From Variovorax sp. PBL-E5 (GTDB lineage: Bacteria; Pseudomonadota; Gammaproteobacteria; Burkholderiales; Burkholderiaceae_C), in the NCBI RefSeq assembly GCF_901827185.1, contig NZ_LR594671.1, positions 1,054,001-1,118,000 of the forward strand: a stretch of DNA of 64,000 nt, read 5' to 3'. Under the pieces are notes generated by a model. That model saw nothing but the letters and a program-made list of their open reading frames with translations, had not been told where the DNA came from and did not search any database. The position numbers and the translations under genes were made by a program. Numbering within the stretch: position 1 is the first letter of the stretch; every line of letters starts with the position of its first letter. Positions 1-9,668 of this stretch are shown piece after piece.

Positions 1-116
1 GGCGGCTGGACGACGGCGCGCTGCTGATCGCGAGCGCAAATGGCGTGCAGTTCCGCATCCCCGATGCGAAGGCGCTGGACCGCGGGTCGCGCAAGCTGCT
101 GGAGCGCTTCCTCTGA
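1..116 (+). CDS. C-terminal end of an upstream protein, possibly DUF1854 family
   Basis: Only the last 37 codons are present, reading in from the left edge and ending at TGA 114-116. The visible peptide has the pattern LLIASANGVQFRIPD followed by an ALDRGSRKLLERFL tail. From memory this resembles the C-terminus of the small DUF1854 proteins that accompany cyanophycin genes and ABC transporters in Burkholderiales. That assignment is a recollection, not a search result, and no catalytic motif is visible. The 117 bases between this stop and queC hold nothing recognisable. Confidence 0.4.
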   Translation, partial: RLDDGALLIASANGVQFRIPDAKALDRGSRKLLERFL

Positions 117-233
117 TCACGACAAGCGTGGCGGCCCCGGCGACGAGGTGTCTGGTCATCATGCAGCGCATCGTATCGGCGGTTGCGGCAAGCAGTGCCA
201 AACTCGCGTCCTCGTCCGAAACGCGTCCGCATC

Positions 234-935
234 ATGCACACCACCGCACTCGTCCTGTTCTCCGGCGGCCAGGATTCCGCCACCTGCCTGGCCGATGCGC
301 TCGAGACATACGAGCGCGTGGAAACCATCGGCTTCGACTATGGGCAGCGCCATCGCATCGAGCTCGAAGTTCGCGCCACGGTGCTTGCCCATCTGCGCGA
401 GCGTTTTCCACGCTGGGCGCCGCGTCTCGGCGATGACCATCTGCTGTCGGTCGACGTGCTGGGCCAGATCAGCGCCTCGTCGCTGACGCAGGACATCGCG
501 TTCGAGATGCAGGCCGACGGCCTGCCCAACACCTTCGTGCCGGGCCGCAACCTGCTGTTTCTCACGCTGGCCGCCGCGCTGGCCTACCGGCGTGGCCTGC
601 AGGTGATCGTCACCGGCGTCTGCGAGACCGATTTCTCGGGCTATCCCGATTGCCGCGACGACACGATGAAGGCGATGCAGCTCGCGCTCTCCCTCGGCAT
701 GGAACGCCGCTTCCTCATCGAGACCCCGCTGATGTGGATCGACAAGGCGGCGACCTGGGCCATGGCGCATCGATTGGGTGGCGATGCGCTGGTCGAGCTG
801 ATCGTCGAGGACACGCACACCTGCTACCTGGGCGACCGCACGCATCGCCACGCCTGGGGCTACGGCTGCGGCACCTGCCCCGCGTGCGAGCTGCGCGCGC
901 GGGGCTGGGAGCGTTACGTCGCGGTGAGCCGGTAG
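234..935 (+). CDS. queC: 7-cyano-7-deazaguanine (preQ0) synthase QueC
   Basis: QueC converts 7-carboxy-7-deazaguanine, ammonia and ATP to preQ0 in queuosine tRNA modification. The 233-residue product has the adenylation P-loop SGGQDS at residues 10-15, a GFDYGQRH stretch close behind it, and the zinc-binding cysteines of the family at about 197, 212, 215 and 218 (C-x14-C-x2-C-x2-C). The ATG at 234 places SGGQDS at its normal distance from the N-terminus; an in-frame extension to 183 would add unrelated residues. Its last 22 bases overlap the 3' end of the convergent ABC transporter gene. No other queuosine genes are in the window. Confidence 0.95.
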   Translation: MHTTALVLFSGGQDSATCLADALETYERVETIGFDYGQRHRIELEVRATVLAHLRERFPRWAPRLGDDHLLSVDVLGQISASSLTQDIAFEMQADGLPNTFVPGRNLLFLTLAAALAYRRGLQVIVTGVCETDFSGYPDCRDDTMKAMQLALSLGMERRFLIETPLMWIDKAATWAMAHRLGGDALVELIVEDTHTCYLGDRTHRHAWGYGCGTCPACELRARGWERYVAVSR

Positions 936-2788
936 CGTCCCTGCGCGTCCGGCGCATCGGTGCCGCTCGCCTCGATGCGGTAGGCGGCCGTTGCGCCCTC
1001 GGCGTTGGGCCGCAGATCCCAGCGGCGCTGGTGGTGCGCGCCGAGCGTCGAGCGGTGGGCGATCGAGATGATCGCGCCCTTCGCTTTCGTGACCTGTGCG
1101 ACCAGGCGCGCGTAGAGCGTCGCCTCGGCATCCTCGTCGAGCGCGCTGGTGGCTTCGTCGGCCAGCACCCACGCCGGCTTCTTGAGCAGCACCCGCGCGA
1201 TCGCCAGCCGCTGCTGCTCGCCGCCGGAGAGCTTCTGGCTCCATGCGTCCTGCCGGTCGAGTTGGTCGGCGAGCTGCGGCAGCAGTGCATCGCGCAAGGC
1301 CTGTCGCAGGGCGTCGTCGCCGTAGCTGTCGGCCGGCTGCGGATAGGCCAGTGCGTCGCGCAGGCGGCCGTCGGGAAAGTAGGGTCGCTGCGGAATGAAC
1401 ATGGTGTCGGCCGGGATCGCCACCTGTCCGCGCGCATGCGGCCAGATGCCTGCGAGGCTGCGGAACAGGCTCGACTTGCCGCTGCCCGAAGGCCCGTGGA
1501 CCAGCACCGAGTCGCCGGCCGCGACATGCAGGTCGGTACCGGCCAGCAGCATGCGGCCGCCCGGCAATGCGACATCGAGGCCGCGGGCGTCGAGGGTGTC
1601 CGGGCTGGCCGACGTGACCAGCTGCGTGTTGTCGGTCGACTGCTGCGTCAGACTCTCCTCGAAGCCGGCCAGCCGGTCCGTCGTGGCCTTCCAGACCGCG
1701 ATCGACATGTAGTTGTCGACCAGCCAGCTGAGCGAATCCTGCACGCGGCCGAAGGCCGAATTGATCTGCATCAGCTGGCCCAATTGAATGGCGCCGCTGA
1801 AGTAGCGCGGCGATGCCACGATCATCGGAAAGATGACCGCGGCCTGGCCGAAGAAACTGCTGAACCAGGTGAGGTTCTTCTGGCTCTTGATCAGCGTGAA
1901 GTAGTTGCGCATCACGGCCGCGAAGCCGAGGTCCAGCTGGCGCCGTTCGACCGTCTCGCCGCCGTCGAGCGCGATCGCCTCGCTGTATTCGCGCACGCGC
2001 ACCATGTGGTGCCGGAAGTTCGCCTCCAGCAATTGCTGCTGGAAGTTGAGCCGGACCTGGGGCCGGCCGATGTAGTGGGTGATCACGCTGCCCACTGCGC
2101 AATACAGCACCGCGGCCCAGACCATGTAGCCGCCGATGTGCCACTGGCCGCCGCCCAGGAAGGCCGGCACGCCGAAGTCGAGCGAGCCGCTCAGCGTCCA
2201 GAGAATGCCGACGAAGCTCACCAGCGTCACCAGCGCGTTGAACATGCCCATGCTCAGCGTCACCGTGTAGTTGGTGAAGAGGTTCAGGTCTTCCTGGATC
2301 CGCTGGTCGGGGTTGTCCGGCGCACCTTCGGCGCCCGGCGTGAAGCGCGACAGCTCGAGCCGGTAGAAGGCCTTATGCGCGAGCCAGCGCGCGAGGTAGT
2401 GGTCGGTCAGCCACACGCGCCAGCGCAGCTGAATGATCTGCGTCACGTAGAACTTGTAGACCGAGATGATGATGAAGATCAGTGCCAGCCAGCTGAACTT
2501 GAAGATCTGCTGCCAGAACACGGTGAGGTTGCGGTTTTGCAGCGCGTCGTAGAACACGCGATACCACTCGTTGAGCTGGACCAGCATGAAGACCGAGCCC
2601 AGGTTGAGCAGGATGACCCCGGCCAGCATGGCCCGGGCCTTCCACTTCTGGTCGGAGCGGAAATACGGCAGCGTGAGCGCGGTGACGCGGCGCACCGTCT
2701 GGAGGAAGGTCGTCTTGCGTTCGGAGGAGGTGGGCATGAAGAAGCCTTGCGCGGTCGGTGCGCCGTGGGATGGTCGTGATGACGCCAT
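914..2788 (-). CDS. SbmA/YddA-like ABC transporter, fused permease and ATPase
   Basis: The 624-residue protein joins an N-terminal membrane domain of the ABC_membrane_2 type (several hydrophobic spans between about residues 40 and 330) to a nucleotide-binding domain. The ATPase shows Walker [10 protein letters not shown] near residue 432, signature LSGGEQQR, and Walker [15 protein letters not shown]. This layout is that of COG4178 exporters and importers linked to vitamin B12, bleomycin or antimicrobial-peptide transport; the substrate cannot be read from sequence. I chose the ATG at 2788 because AGAAAGGG lies about 9 bases upstream, though ATG 2737 is possible. It follows the 5'-nucleotidase gene by 56 bases on the same strand and may be the tail of the T2SS transcript. 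Confidence 0.88.
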   Translation of the reverse strand: MASSRPSHGAPTAQGFFMPTSSERKTTFLQTVRRVTALTLPYFRSDQKWKARAMLAGVILLNLGSVFMLVQLNEWYRVFYDALQNRNLTVFWQQIFKFSWLALIFIIISVYKFYVTQIIQLRWRVWLTDHYLARWLAHKAFYRLELSRFTPGAEGAPDNPDQRIQEDLNLFTNYTVTLSMGMFNALVTLVSFVGILWTLSGSLDFGVPAFLGGGQWHIGGYMVWAAVLYCAVGSVITHYIGRPQVRLNFQQQLLEANFRHHMVRVREYSEAIALDGGETVERRQLDLGFAAVMRNYFTLIKSQKNLTWFSSFFGQAAVIFPMIVASPRYFSGAIQLGQLMQINSAFGRVQDSLSWLVDNYMSIAVWKATTDRLAGFEESLTQQSTDNTQLVTSASPDTLDARGLDVALPGGRMLLAGTDLHVAAGDSVLVHGPSGSGKSSLFRSLAGIWPHARGQVAIPADTMFIPQRPYFPDGRLRDALAYPQPADSYGDDALRQALRDALLPQLADQLDRQDAWSQKLSGGEQQRLAIARVLLKKPAWVLADEATSALDEDAEATLYARLVAQVTKAKGAIISIAHRSTLGAHHQRRWDLRPNAEGATAAYRIEASGTDAPDAQGRYRLTAT

Positions 2789-2844
2789 CGTAGCGGGCCC
2801 TTTCTTAGACGGGGCTGAAGCGCCTCGCCGGGCCGCGAAAAGGC

Positions 2845-3744
2845 TCAGCGCAGGTTGCTGATGCCGCTCGACACGTGCCCGGACGGCACGTGGCGCGCGG
2901 CCGCGTCGACATGGCCGGTCTGGTCGTCGAAGAAGAAGTCGGGCTCGAACTCGCGCAGGAACTCGCCCTTGGGCAGGCCGCCGAGGAACATCGCCTCGTC
3001 GACCTTGATGTTCCAGTTCATCAGCGTGCGGATCGCGCGCTCGTGCGCCGGCGCGCTGCGCGCGGTGACCAGCGCGGTGCGGATGCGCATCGCCGGGTTG
3101 CTGGCCTGCTGCAGCCGGTGCAGCGCCGCCAGCAGCGGCTTGAAGGGGCCTTCGGGCAGGGGCAGCAGCGCCTTGCTGGATTCGTGCTGCTGGAACGCGT
3201 CGAGGCCCTCGGCCTGGAACACGCGCTCGGCCTCGTCGCTGAACAGCACGGCATCGCCGTCGAAGGCGATGCGCACTTCGTTCGGATAGGCGTCGCTGGC
3301 CTGCACCGATTCGACCAGCACGCGCGCGGCCGGGAAGCCGGCGACGAGCGCTTCGCGCACATCCTCGGCATTGACTGAAAGAAACAGGTGCGCACGCAAG
3401 GGCCGCAGATAGCCGAAGGGCGGCCGGCCCTGCGTGAACACGCCGCGCTGCAGCGAGATGCCGTTGGCCACGCCCGAGCGGAACACGCGCATGCCCGAGA
3501 CCGGATCGTTGCGCGACAGGATCACGACCTCGACGCGCTGATGGCCGTCGTCGTTGAAACGCATGAGCTTGCGCACCAGCGAATAGGCGATGCCCGGTTG
3601 CGCGGGCACGTCGAGCCTTTCGAGCTGCAGCTTCATGTAGCCCGCGTCGTCGCCCGATTCGAAGATGCGGTTCTCTTCCTCGAGGTTGAACAAGGCGCGC
3701 GACGAAATCGCCACCACCAGCTTGTCGTCGAGGGAGACGGCCAT
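2845..3744 (-). CDS. 5'-nucleotidase, cytosolic NT5C1-like family
   Basis: This 299-residue protein matches the Pfam 5'-nucleotidase family related to eukaryotic cytosolic NT5C1, which dephosphorylates nucleoside 5'-monophosphates. Recognisable parts are the N-terminal LVVAISSRALFNLEEEN block, VVILSRNDPVSGMRVF in the first third, an IAFDGDAVLFSDEAERVF core carrying HAD-like aspartates, and a late FLGGLPKGEFLREF segment followed by FEPDFFFDD. No signal peptide is visible, so it should be cytosolic. The start lies 3 bases after the gspF stop on the same strand, which suggests cotranscription with the secretion genes although no functional link is known. Confidence 0.85.
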   Translation of the reverse strand: MAVSLDDKLVVAISSRALFNLEEENRIFESGDDAGYMKLQLERLDVPAQPGIAYSLVRKLMRFNDDGHQRVEVVILSRNDPVSGMRVFRSGVANGISLQRGVFTQGRPPFGYLRPLRAHLFLSVNAEDVREALVAGFPAARVLVESVQASDAYPNEVRIAFDGDAVLFSDEAERVFQAEGLDAFQQHESSKALLPLPEGPFKPLLAALHRLQQASNPAMRIRTALVTARSAPAHERAIRTLMNWNIKVDEAMFLGGLPKGEFLREFEPDFFFDDQTGHVDAAARHVPSGHVSSGISNLR

Positions 3745-3747
3745 GGG

Positions 3748-4980
3748 CTACTTCACGAACTGGTTCAATTGAATGATCGGCATCAGCACCGCGAGCACGA
3801 TCAGCATCACGACGCCGCCCATCGCGACGATCAGCAAGGGCTCGAGGATGGTGGCCAGATGCATCGCGCGCCGCTGCACTTCGGCGCCCAGCTGGTTGGC
3901 GACGCGTTGCAGCATCAGCGGCAGCGTGCCGGTCTGCTCGCCGAGGCGCGCGAACATCGAGACGATGCCGGGAAAGCGTTTCTTCTGCGCCAGCGCGGAA
4001 GCCAGTGGCGCGCCTTCGCGCACCAGCACCAGCGCGTCGAGCGCGTCGGCGCGCATGGCGCGATTGCCCAGGGTTTCGGACGCCGCCTGCAAGGCCCGCA
4101 GGATGGGCACGCCGGCGGTCGCCAGCATCGCGAGCGTGCTGGCGAAGCGCGCTGCGTTGTAGCCGCGCGAGAGTTTTCCGACCAGCGGCAGCTGCAGCCA
4201 GGCGGCGTCGAACTTCTCGCGGAACGCGGCGCGTGCCAAGGCCATCCGGGCGACGAGGGCCGCGACGATCACGCCGATCAGCATCAGCCATCCGTAGTTG
4301 CGCACGAAGGCGCTGAGCGACAGCATCGCCACCGTGAGGAAGGGCAGCGCGCGCTTGGTGCCGGCGAACACGTTGGCCACCTGCGGCACCACGTAGCTGA
4401 CCAGGAAGATCACGATCACGATGGCGACCAGCGTCACGATGGCGGGATAGAGCGCGGCGCCGACCAGCTTCTGCTGCAGCGCCTGCCGCTGCTCGAGGTC
4501 GTCGGCCAGGCGTTCGAGCACCATGCCGAGGTTGCCGGTCTGCTCGCCGGCGCCGATGACGGCGGTGTAGATGGGCGAGAACTCGCGCGGATGCTGTGCC
4601 AGCGCGCGGCCGAACTGAGAGCCGGCATTGACCTCGGCGCGCAGCGAGGCGACGAGGTTGCGTTGGGCTTCGCTCTCGGCTTCCTCGGTCAGCGCGGTGA
4701 GCGCGCGTTCGAGCGGCAGGCCGGAGGACACCAGGCCGGCGATCTGCCGCGTCCAGACCGCGAGCGTGGTGGCATTGAAGACCCGTCCGCCGCCGAGCAC
4801 GCGCTGCCAGCCGCGCGGCGCGGGCACGCCGCTTTCGACGCTGCCCACGGCCGTCACCGACAGCGGGATCAGCGCCTGCGCGCGCAGCATGCCGCGGGCA
4901 TTGCGCGCGGTGTCGGCCTCGAGCACGCCCTTGCGGGGCTGACCCTGCTGGTCGATGGCTTCAAACGAATAAGCGGGCAT
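3748..4980 (-). CDS. gspF: Type II secretion inner-membrane platform protein GspF
   Basis: GspF is the polytopic inner-membrane protein that couples the GspE ATPase to pseudopilus assembly. The 410-residue product has the typical start MPAYSFEAIDQQGQPRKGV and two T2SSF domains, each with an IGAGEQTGNLG or ARLGEQTGTLP motif. Hydrophobic segments follow each domain, and the C-terminus ends in the usual LVLAVLMPIIQLNQFVK type of tail. Length is normal for the family. It is separated from gspE by 127 bases that hold a dispersed repeat, an unusually large gap for this otherwise tightly packed operon. Confidence 0.96.
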   Translation of the reverse strand: MPAYSFEAIDQQGQPRKGVLEADTARNARGMLRAQALIPLSVTAVGSVESGVPAPRGWQRVLGGGRVFNATTLAVWTRQIAGLVSSGLPLERALTALTEEAESEAQRNLVASLRAEVNAGSQFGRALAQHPREFSPIYTAVIGAGEQTGNLGMVLERLADDLEQRQALQQKLVGAALYPAIVTLVAIVIVIFLVSYVVPQVANVFAGTKRALPFLTVAMLSLSAFVRNYGWLMLIGVIVAALVARMALARAAFREKFDAAWLQLPLVGKLSRGYNAARFASTLAMLATAGVPILRALQAASETLGNRAMRADALDALVLVREGAPLASALAQKKRFPGIVSMFARLGEQTGTLPLMLQRVANQLGAEVQRRAMHLATILEPLLIVAMGGVVMLIVLAVLMPIIQLNQFVK

Positions 4981-4992
4981 CAGGCATTCTCC

Positions 4993-5076
4993 CCCAGGCT
5001 TGCTCGCTTCGCGTAGCCGCCAACCCCCTTCCGGGGGCGTTGCCTGCGGGCCGGCTGAGCCGGATCCGCGGCAACC
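4993..5076 (+). repeat. Dispersed intergenic repeat, copy A
   Basis: This roughly 84-base element fills the gap between gspE and gspF. It contains the landmarks CCCAGGCT, CTTCGCGTAGCCGCC, ACCCCCTTCCGGGGGCG (a small hairpin) and GGCCGGCTGAGCCGGATC (a second hairpin). The same landmarks occur in the same order, in opposite orientation, at 49700-49787. I recall similar elements scattered through Comamonadaceae genomes. It has no coding potential in frame with its neighbours. Confidence 0.7.
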
Positions 5077-5107
5077 CTGGCGAAGAGCGCTCGCGAGGGG
5101 CTTCGCG

Positions 5108-6526
5108 CTAGTCTCGGGTGACCCTCAGGAGTTCGGCGCGGGAGGTGACGCCGGCCTTGACGAGGCGTTCGCCGTCCTCGCGCATCGAGCGCAGGCCGCC
5201 GCGTTCGGCGGCGACGAAGATCTGGCTTTCGGGCGCGCGGTTGTGGATCAGCGACTGCACGGCGTCGTCGGCCACCAGCAGTTCGAAGATGCCGGTGCGG
5301 CCCTGGTAGCCGGTTTGCCCACAGACTTCGCAGCCCGCCGGCTGCGCCTCGCCGTCGGCCGAATGCACGGCGCAGACGGGGCAGAGCTTTCGCACCAGCC
5401 GCTGCGCCAGCACGCCGAGCAGCGAGGAGCTCAGCAGGAAGGGCTCGACGCCCATGTCGGTGAGCCGCGTCACCGCGCTCACGGAATCGTTGGTATGCAG
5501 CGTGGCCAGCACGAGGTGGCCGGTGAGCGAGGCCTGGATCGCGATCTGCGCGGTCTCGAAGTCGCGGATCTCGCCGATCATGATCACGTCGGGGTCCTGG
5601 CGCAGGATTGCGCGCAGCGCCTTGGCGAAGGTGAGTTCGATCTTGGCATTGACCTGGGTCTGGCCGACACCGGGCAGTTCGTACTCGATCGGGTCCTCGA
5701 CCGTCATGATGTTGCTGCGGCCGGCGTCGAGCCGGCCGAGCGCGGCGTAGAGGGTGGTGGTCTTGCCCGAGCCGGTCGGCCCGGTCACCAGGATGATGCC
5801 GTGCGGCTGTCCGATCAGGTGTTCGAAGCGCGCCAGCGTGTCGCCCTGCATGCCGACGGCTTCGAGCGTGAGCTTGCTTTCGGTCTTGTCGAGCAGGCGC
5901 AGCACGGCGCGCTCGCCGTGGGCCGAGGGCAGGGTCGAGACCCGCACGTCGACCGCGCGCGTGCCGATGCGCAGGCTGATGCGGCCGTCCTGCGGCAGCC
6001 GCTTCTCGGCGATGTCGAGGTCGGCCATGATCTTCAGGCGCGAGATCAGCGCCGCGTGCAGTGCGCGATGGGGCTGCACCACCTCGCGCAGCGTGCCGTC
6101 GATGCGAAAGCGCACCGAGGAGGTCCGCTCGTAGGGTTCGATGTGGATGTCGCTGGCGCCGTCGCGCGCGGCCTGCGTGAGCAGCGCGTTGAGCATGCGG
6201 ATGATCGGCGCGTCGCCGGCCGATTCGAGCAGGTCTTCGACCGCCGGCAGCTCCTGCATCATGCGCGAGAGGTCGGCGTCGCCCTGCACCTCGCTCACGA
6301 TCGCCGCGGCGTTCGATTCGCCTTGCGCATAGGCGGCGCTGATGCGCTGTGCCAACTGCTCGGGCGCCAGCGTCTCGAAGGTCTTGACCGGGTACTTGCG
6401 CACCACTTCGCCGAGCGCGCTGCGCGGCGCGGTCCCCGGCATCCAGAGGGTGAAGGTGCCGTCGTCCGCTTCTTCCAGCAGCAGTTGCTGGCCGCGTGCG
6501 AAGGCGTAGGGCAGGGGGTAGCGCAT
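5108..6526 (-). CDS. gspE: Type II secretion ATPase GspE
   Basis: GspE is the cytoplasmic hexameric ATPase that powers pseudopilus growth. The 472-residue protein has an N-terminal domain, then DIHIEPYERTSSVRFRIDG, Walker A GPTGSGKTTTLYA in the middle, the aspartate box EDPIEYELPG, Walker B LRQDPDVIMIGEIRDFETA and the histidine box TGHLVLATLHTND. A four-cysteine zinc motif (CPVC then CEVC) sits in the C-terminal domain, as expected. It is slightly shorter than many GspE proteins, mostly at the N-terminus. The start lies 7 bases after the gspD stop. Confidence 0.97.
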   Translation of the reverse strand: MRYPLPYAFARGQQLLLEEADDGTFTLWMPGTAPRSALGEVVRKYPVKTFETLAPEQLAQRISAAYAQGESNAAAIVSEVQGDADLSRMMQELPAVEDLLESAGDAPIIRMLNALLTQAARDGASDIHIEPYERTSSVRFRIDGTLREVVQPHRALHAALISRLKIMADLDIAEKRLPQDGRISLRIGTRAVDVRVSTLPSAHGERAVLRLLDKTESKLTLEAVGMQGDTLARFEHLIGQPHGIILVTGPTGSGKTTTLYAALGRLDAGRSNIMTVEDPIEYELPGVGQTQVNAKIELTFAKALRAILRQDPDVIMIGEIRDFETAQIAIQASLTGHLVLATLHTNDSVSAVTRLTDMGVEPFLLSSSLLGVLAQRLVRKLCPVCAVHSADGEAQPAGCEVCGQTGYQGRTGIFELLVADDAVQSLIHNRAPESQIFVAAERGGLRSMREDGERLVKAGVTSRAELLRVTRD

Positions 6527-6533
6527 CGTCGGG

Positions 6534-8855
6534 TCAGGGCAGTTCCTGCCGGGTCGACGGATCCGCGGTCGGCGGCAGCGCGCCCTTGAGCGGCGTGCTG
6601 CCCAGCGGTGGCTGCGGCGGCGCGGGCGGCGGGATCAGCCGCGTGCCCTCGATGCGGCGGCTCGAGTCGCCGCTCGGTGCTGGCGCCGGCGCCGGCATCG
6701 GCGGCGCGAAGGGGAACGGCGGCAGCACGGGCGCCGCGTTCACGCCGTTCAGCATCGGGTTGTCGGTCCTGGGTTGCAGGTCCTTCTGCATGGCGCGGAT
6801 CGAGTCGTAGCGTTCGTTGGCCAGCGCCTCGCCCGATGCGTTGTCGCGGATCACGACGGGCCGCAGGAACACCATCAGGTTGGACTTGGTGCGGCTGCGC
6901 GTTTCGCTCTTGAAGAGGTTGCCCAGGATCGGCACGTCGCCCAGGCCCGGCACCTTTTCGTCGCTGCGCGAATACTCGTCCTGCAGCAGGCCGCCGAGCA
7001 CGATGATGCTGCCATCGTCGACGATCACGTTCGATTCGATCGAGCGCTTGCTGGTGGTGGGGCCGTTGGGGTTGTTGGCGGTGGAAGCCACCACGCTCGA
7101 CACCTCCTGGAAGATCGTCATCTTCACGCTGCCGTCCTCGCTGATCTGCGGGCGCACGCGCAGGGTCAGGCCGACGTCCTTGCGCTCGATGGTCTGGAAG
7201 GGATTGACGGTGTTGGTGGTGCTGCCGGTGTTGGTGTACTGGCCGGTCACGAAGGGCACGTTCTGGCCGACCACGATCTTGGCTTCCTCGTTGTCGAGCG
7301 TCAGCAGGTTGGGCGTCGACAGGACGTTGCCCTCGTCGTTGCTTTGCAGGAAGCGCGCCAGGAAGCCGAGCACGTACTGCCCGTTGACCTTGTGGCCTAT
7401 GCCGAAATTGAAGCCGGTCGAGGGTCGCGTGGTCGGGTCGCCGGTTGCGAGGCCGACCGCGAGGTCGACGATGTTGGCGCCGGCCAGGCTCGAATTGGTG
7501 CCGATCACGCCGACGTTCCGGTTGCCGGCGCCGCCCAGGGCGCTCTGCCACTGGATGCCGAAGTCGGCCGCCTTGTCGGCATTGACCTCGACGATCAGGC
7601 TTTCGATCATCACCTGCGCGCGGCGGCCGTCGAGCTTGTCGATCACGGCCCGAAGCTGCCGGTACTGCGGCTCGGCGGCGGTAATGATCAGCGAGTTGGT
7701 CTGCGGGTCGGCCTGGATCTGGCCGCCGGTCGATGGCGGTGCGACGCCGTTGATCGGCGTGCTGGCCGCCGTGCTGGTGCCCTGCGAAGAGCCGCCCATT
7801 GCACTATTGGCCTGCGCGGCGGACTGGGTGCCGAGGCCGCTTTGCGGGGTGGCCGCGCCGCCGGCGCTGCTCCCGGCGCTGCTGCCGCCGCGCGCGTCGC
7901 TCGCCATCGCGGCGCGCAGTGTGGTGGCCAGGCGCACGGCGTCGGCGTTCTTGAGGTAGACGACGTAGATGTTGCCGGCTGCGCCGTTGCCGTTCTCGAT
8001 CGGGGGGCGGTCGAGCTTGTCGATCAGCGTGCGCACGAGTTGGACGCGTGCCGGATTGGCCGCGCGCACGATGATCGCGTTGCTGCGCGGCTCGGCCAGC
8101 AGCGTGGTGCGGAACGAGGCGTCGGCGTTGCCCGGCGCTGCGACGGCCGGGCCCGTGCCGCTGCCGCCTTCGATCAGCCGCGTGACCAGCGGAACCAGGT
8201 CGGTGGCCACCGAGTACTTGAGCGGGATCACCTCGAGATCGGACGCGTTCGGCACGTCGAGCGCGGCGACGATGCGTCCGATGCGGCGCATGTTCTCGGC
8301 ATAGTCGGTGATCACCAGCGAGTTGTTGCCGGGGTTGACGTTGATCGTGTTGTTGGGTGGGATCAGCGGGCGCAGCACCGGCAGCAGGTTGTTGGCCGAT
8401 TCATAGTTGAGCTTGAAGACCTGGGTGACGATCTGGCTGCCGCTCACGCTCGCGGTGGCCGGCATCGAGGTGGTCACCGCGCTGCTCTGCAGCTTGGCGT
8501 CGGCTTCCGGCACGATCTTGTAGAGGCCTTCGGACTGCACGATCGCGAAGCCCTGCAGCCGCAGCACGGAGGCGAACTGGTCGAAGGCCGCGGTGGGGGA
8601 GATCGGGCGGTCCGTCTGCAAGGTGATGGTGCCCTTCACGCGGGGATCGACCACCACGTCGCGGCCGGTCACGACCGCCATGGTCCGGGCGACGGATTCG
8701 ATCTCGGCATTGGTGAAGTTCAGCGTGATCGGCTCGCCGCGGCGCGGCGCGGTGGCTTCCTGCGCGAAGGCGGCCGGGATGCAGGCGGCGACCAGCATCT
8801 GGGCCGCGAGTGCGACCGTGCCGATGCGTTTCGCGAACGAGGATAGTGGCTTCAT
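6534..8855 (-). CDS. gspD: Type II secretion outer-membrane secretin GspD
   Basis: GspD forms the outer-membrane secretin ring. The 773-residue precursor starts with a signal peptide (MKPLSSFAKRIGTVALAAQM onward, ending in AFA before QEATA). The N0 domain begins with EPITLNFTNAEIESVARTMA, followed by N1-N3 repeats with typical NSLVITD, NAIIVRA and NSLIITA motifs, and then a secretin domain with VPFVTGQYTNTG and GLTLRVRPQISEDG. A Ser/Gly/Ala-rich low-complexity insert lies between N2 and N3, and the C-terminal tail is Pro-rich. The inner-membrane subunit gene gspN starts upstream with a 2-base gap. No pilotin gene is in the window. Confidence 0.97.
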   Translation of the reverse strand: MKPLSSFAKRIGTVALAAQMLVAACIPAAFAQEATAPRRGEPITLNFTNAEIESVARTMAVVTGRDVVVDPRVKGTITLQTDRPISPTAAFDQFASVLRLQGFAIVQSEGLYKIVPEADAKLQSSAVTTSMPATASVSGSQIVTQVFKLNYESANNLLPVLRPLIPPNNTINVNPGNNSLVITDYAENMRRIGRIVAALDVPNASDLEVIPLKYSVATDLVPLVTRLIEGGSGTGPAVAAPGNADASFRTTLLAEPRSNAIIVRAANPARVQLVRTLIDKLDRPPIENGNGAAGNIYVVYLKNADAVRLATTLRAAMASDARGGSSAGSSAGGAATPQSGLGTQSAAQANSAMGGSSQGTSTAASTPINGVAPPSTGGQIQADPQTNSLIITAAEPQYRQLRAVIDKLDGRRAQVMIESLIVEVNADKAADFGIQWQSALGGAGNRNVGVIGTNSSLAGANIVDLAVGLATGDPTTRPSTGFNFGIGHKVNGQYVLGFLARFLQSNDEGNVLSTPNLLTLDNEEAKIVVGQNVPFVTGQYTNTGSTTNTVNPFQTIERKDVGLTLRVRPQISEDGSVKMTIFQEVSSVVASTANNPNGPTTSKRSIESNVIVDDGSIIVLGGLLQDEYSRSDEKVPGLGDVPILGNLFKSETRSRTKSNLMVFLRPVVIRDNASGEALANERYDSIRAMQKDLQPRTDNPMLNGVNAAPVLPPFPFAPPMPAPAPAPSGDSSRRIEGTRLIPPPAPPQPPLGSTPLKGALPPTADPSTRQELP

Positions 8856-8857
8856 GG

Positions 8858-9655
8858 TCAACCCAGTGTGATGAGCGAGCGTGCGCCTTCGCGCCGCCCG
8901 ATGATGTTGAGCAGGTTCGACAGCGCGTCTTCGCGGCCCGGCGCGGCGCTGGCCTCGCCGTCGAAATGCAAGGCGGTGCCGTTCCAGCGGCCGCTGCCGT
9001 TGAGCTGCAGGCTGCCTTCGCGGGTGGTGAGGAGCAGCGTCGGCGAGGGGCCGCCTTCGAGCGCGAGGTGGTAGCTGCCCATCGGCCTCAAGGTCGAGAG
9101 GCTGGAGGAGATGTCGATCGCGTCCAGCGTGGCGCGGCCCGCGAGCGCCAGCTGCGGGCCGTTCCAGCGCATGACGAAGGCCTGCATCGCGATGTTCAGG
9201 ACGCCCTCGGGCTGGAGCGTGTTCCATGGCGCGCCGAACCCGCTGAGCATCGCGGCCGGCCAGCGCGACTGGCCGTCCCGCCAGTCGAGTTCGAGTCCCT
9301 TCGGCCGCGGCAATGCCTTGAACTGCAGCGGCTGCGCCGCGCAGCAGGGAAGGTCGAGCACGACGGCCATGCCGCCCCAGCGCGGGCGCAGCGTCCAGCC
9401 GAGCATCCCGGGCAGCGAGATCGATTCGGCGCCGCCGGCGCCACTGGAAAACACGACGCCGGCCGTGCCGTTCCAGATCGTGCCGCGGGCGTTGACCAAC
9501 TGCAGATGGCCGTTGCTCCATTGTGCGAGCGCGGCCGCGAGCCAGCGCGCCGGCGCGAAGAGCGAGAGGGCTGCCGCGGCGCCGATCAGGATGCCGAGCA
9601 CCGCCCAGCGCCAGCCGGCGGCAGGCGTGGAGGAGAGGGCGGCTCGGGTCACCAT
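8858..9655 (-). CDS. gspN: Type II secretion protein GspN
   Basis: The 265-residue protein has one N-terminal membrane segment (WAVLGILIGAAAALSLFAP, about residues 17-35) and a periplasmic domain rich in beta strands with motifs such as LVNARGTIWNGTAG and LNGSGRWNGTALHFDGEA. This is the usual picture for GspN, an accessory inner-membrane subunit present in only some T2SS. Position between gspM and gspD is the normal one for Comamonadaceae. Sequence identity across the GspN family is low, so the call rests partly on context. Confidence 0.85.
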   Translation of the reverse strand: MVTRAALSSTPAAGWRWAVLGILIGAAAALSLFAPARWLAAALAQWSNGHLQLVNARGTIWNGTAGVVFSSGAGGAESISLPGMLGWTLRPRWGGMAVVLDLPCCAAQPLQFKALPRPKGLELDWRDGQSRWPAAMLSGFGAPWNTLQPEGVLNIAMQAFVMRWNGPQLALAGRATLDAIDISSSLSTLRPMGSYHLALEGGPSPTLLLTTREGSLQLNGSGRWNGTALHFDGEASAAPGREDALSNLLNIIGRREGARSLITLG

Positions 9656-9668
9656 GGAGGTTGGTCGC

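Noticed and set aside
650..2779. Long plus-strand open frame opposite the SbmA-like transporter
   Set aside because: It is antisense to a gene with complete ABC motifs, is rich in Arg, Ala and His as GC-rich shadows are, and has no recognisable domain.
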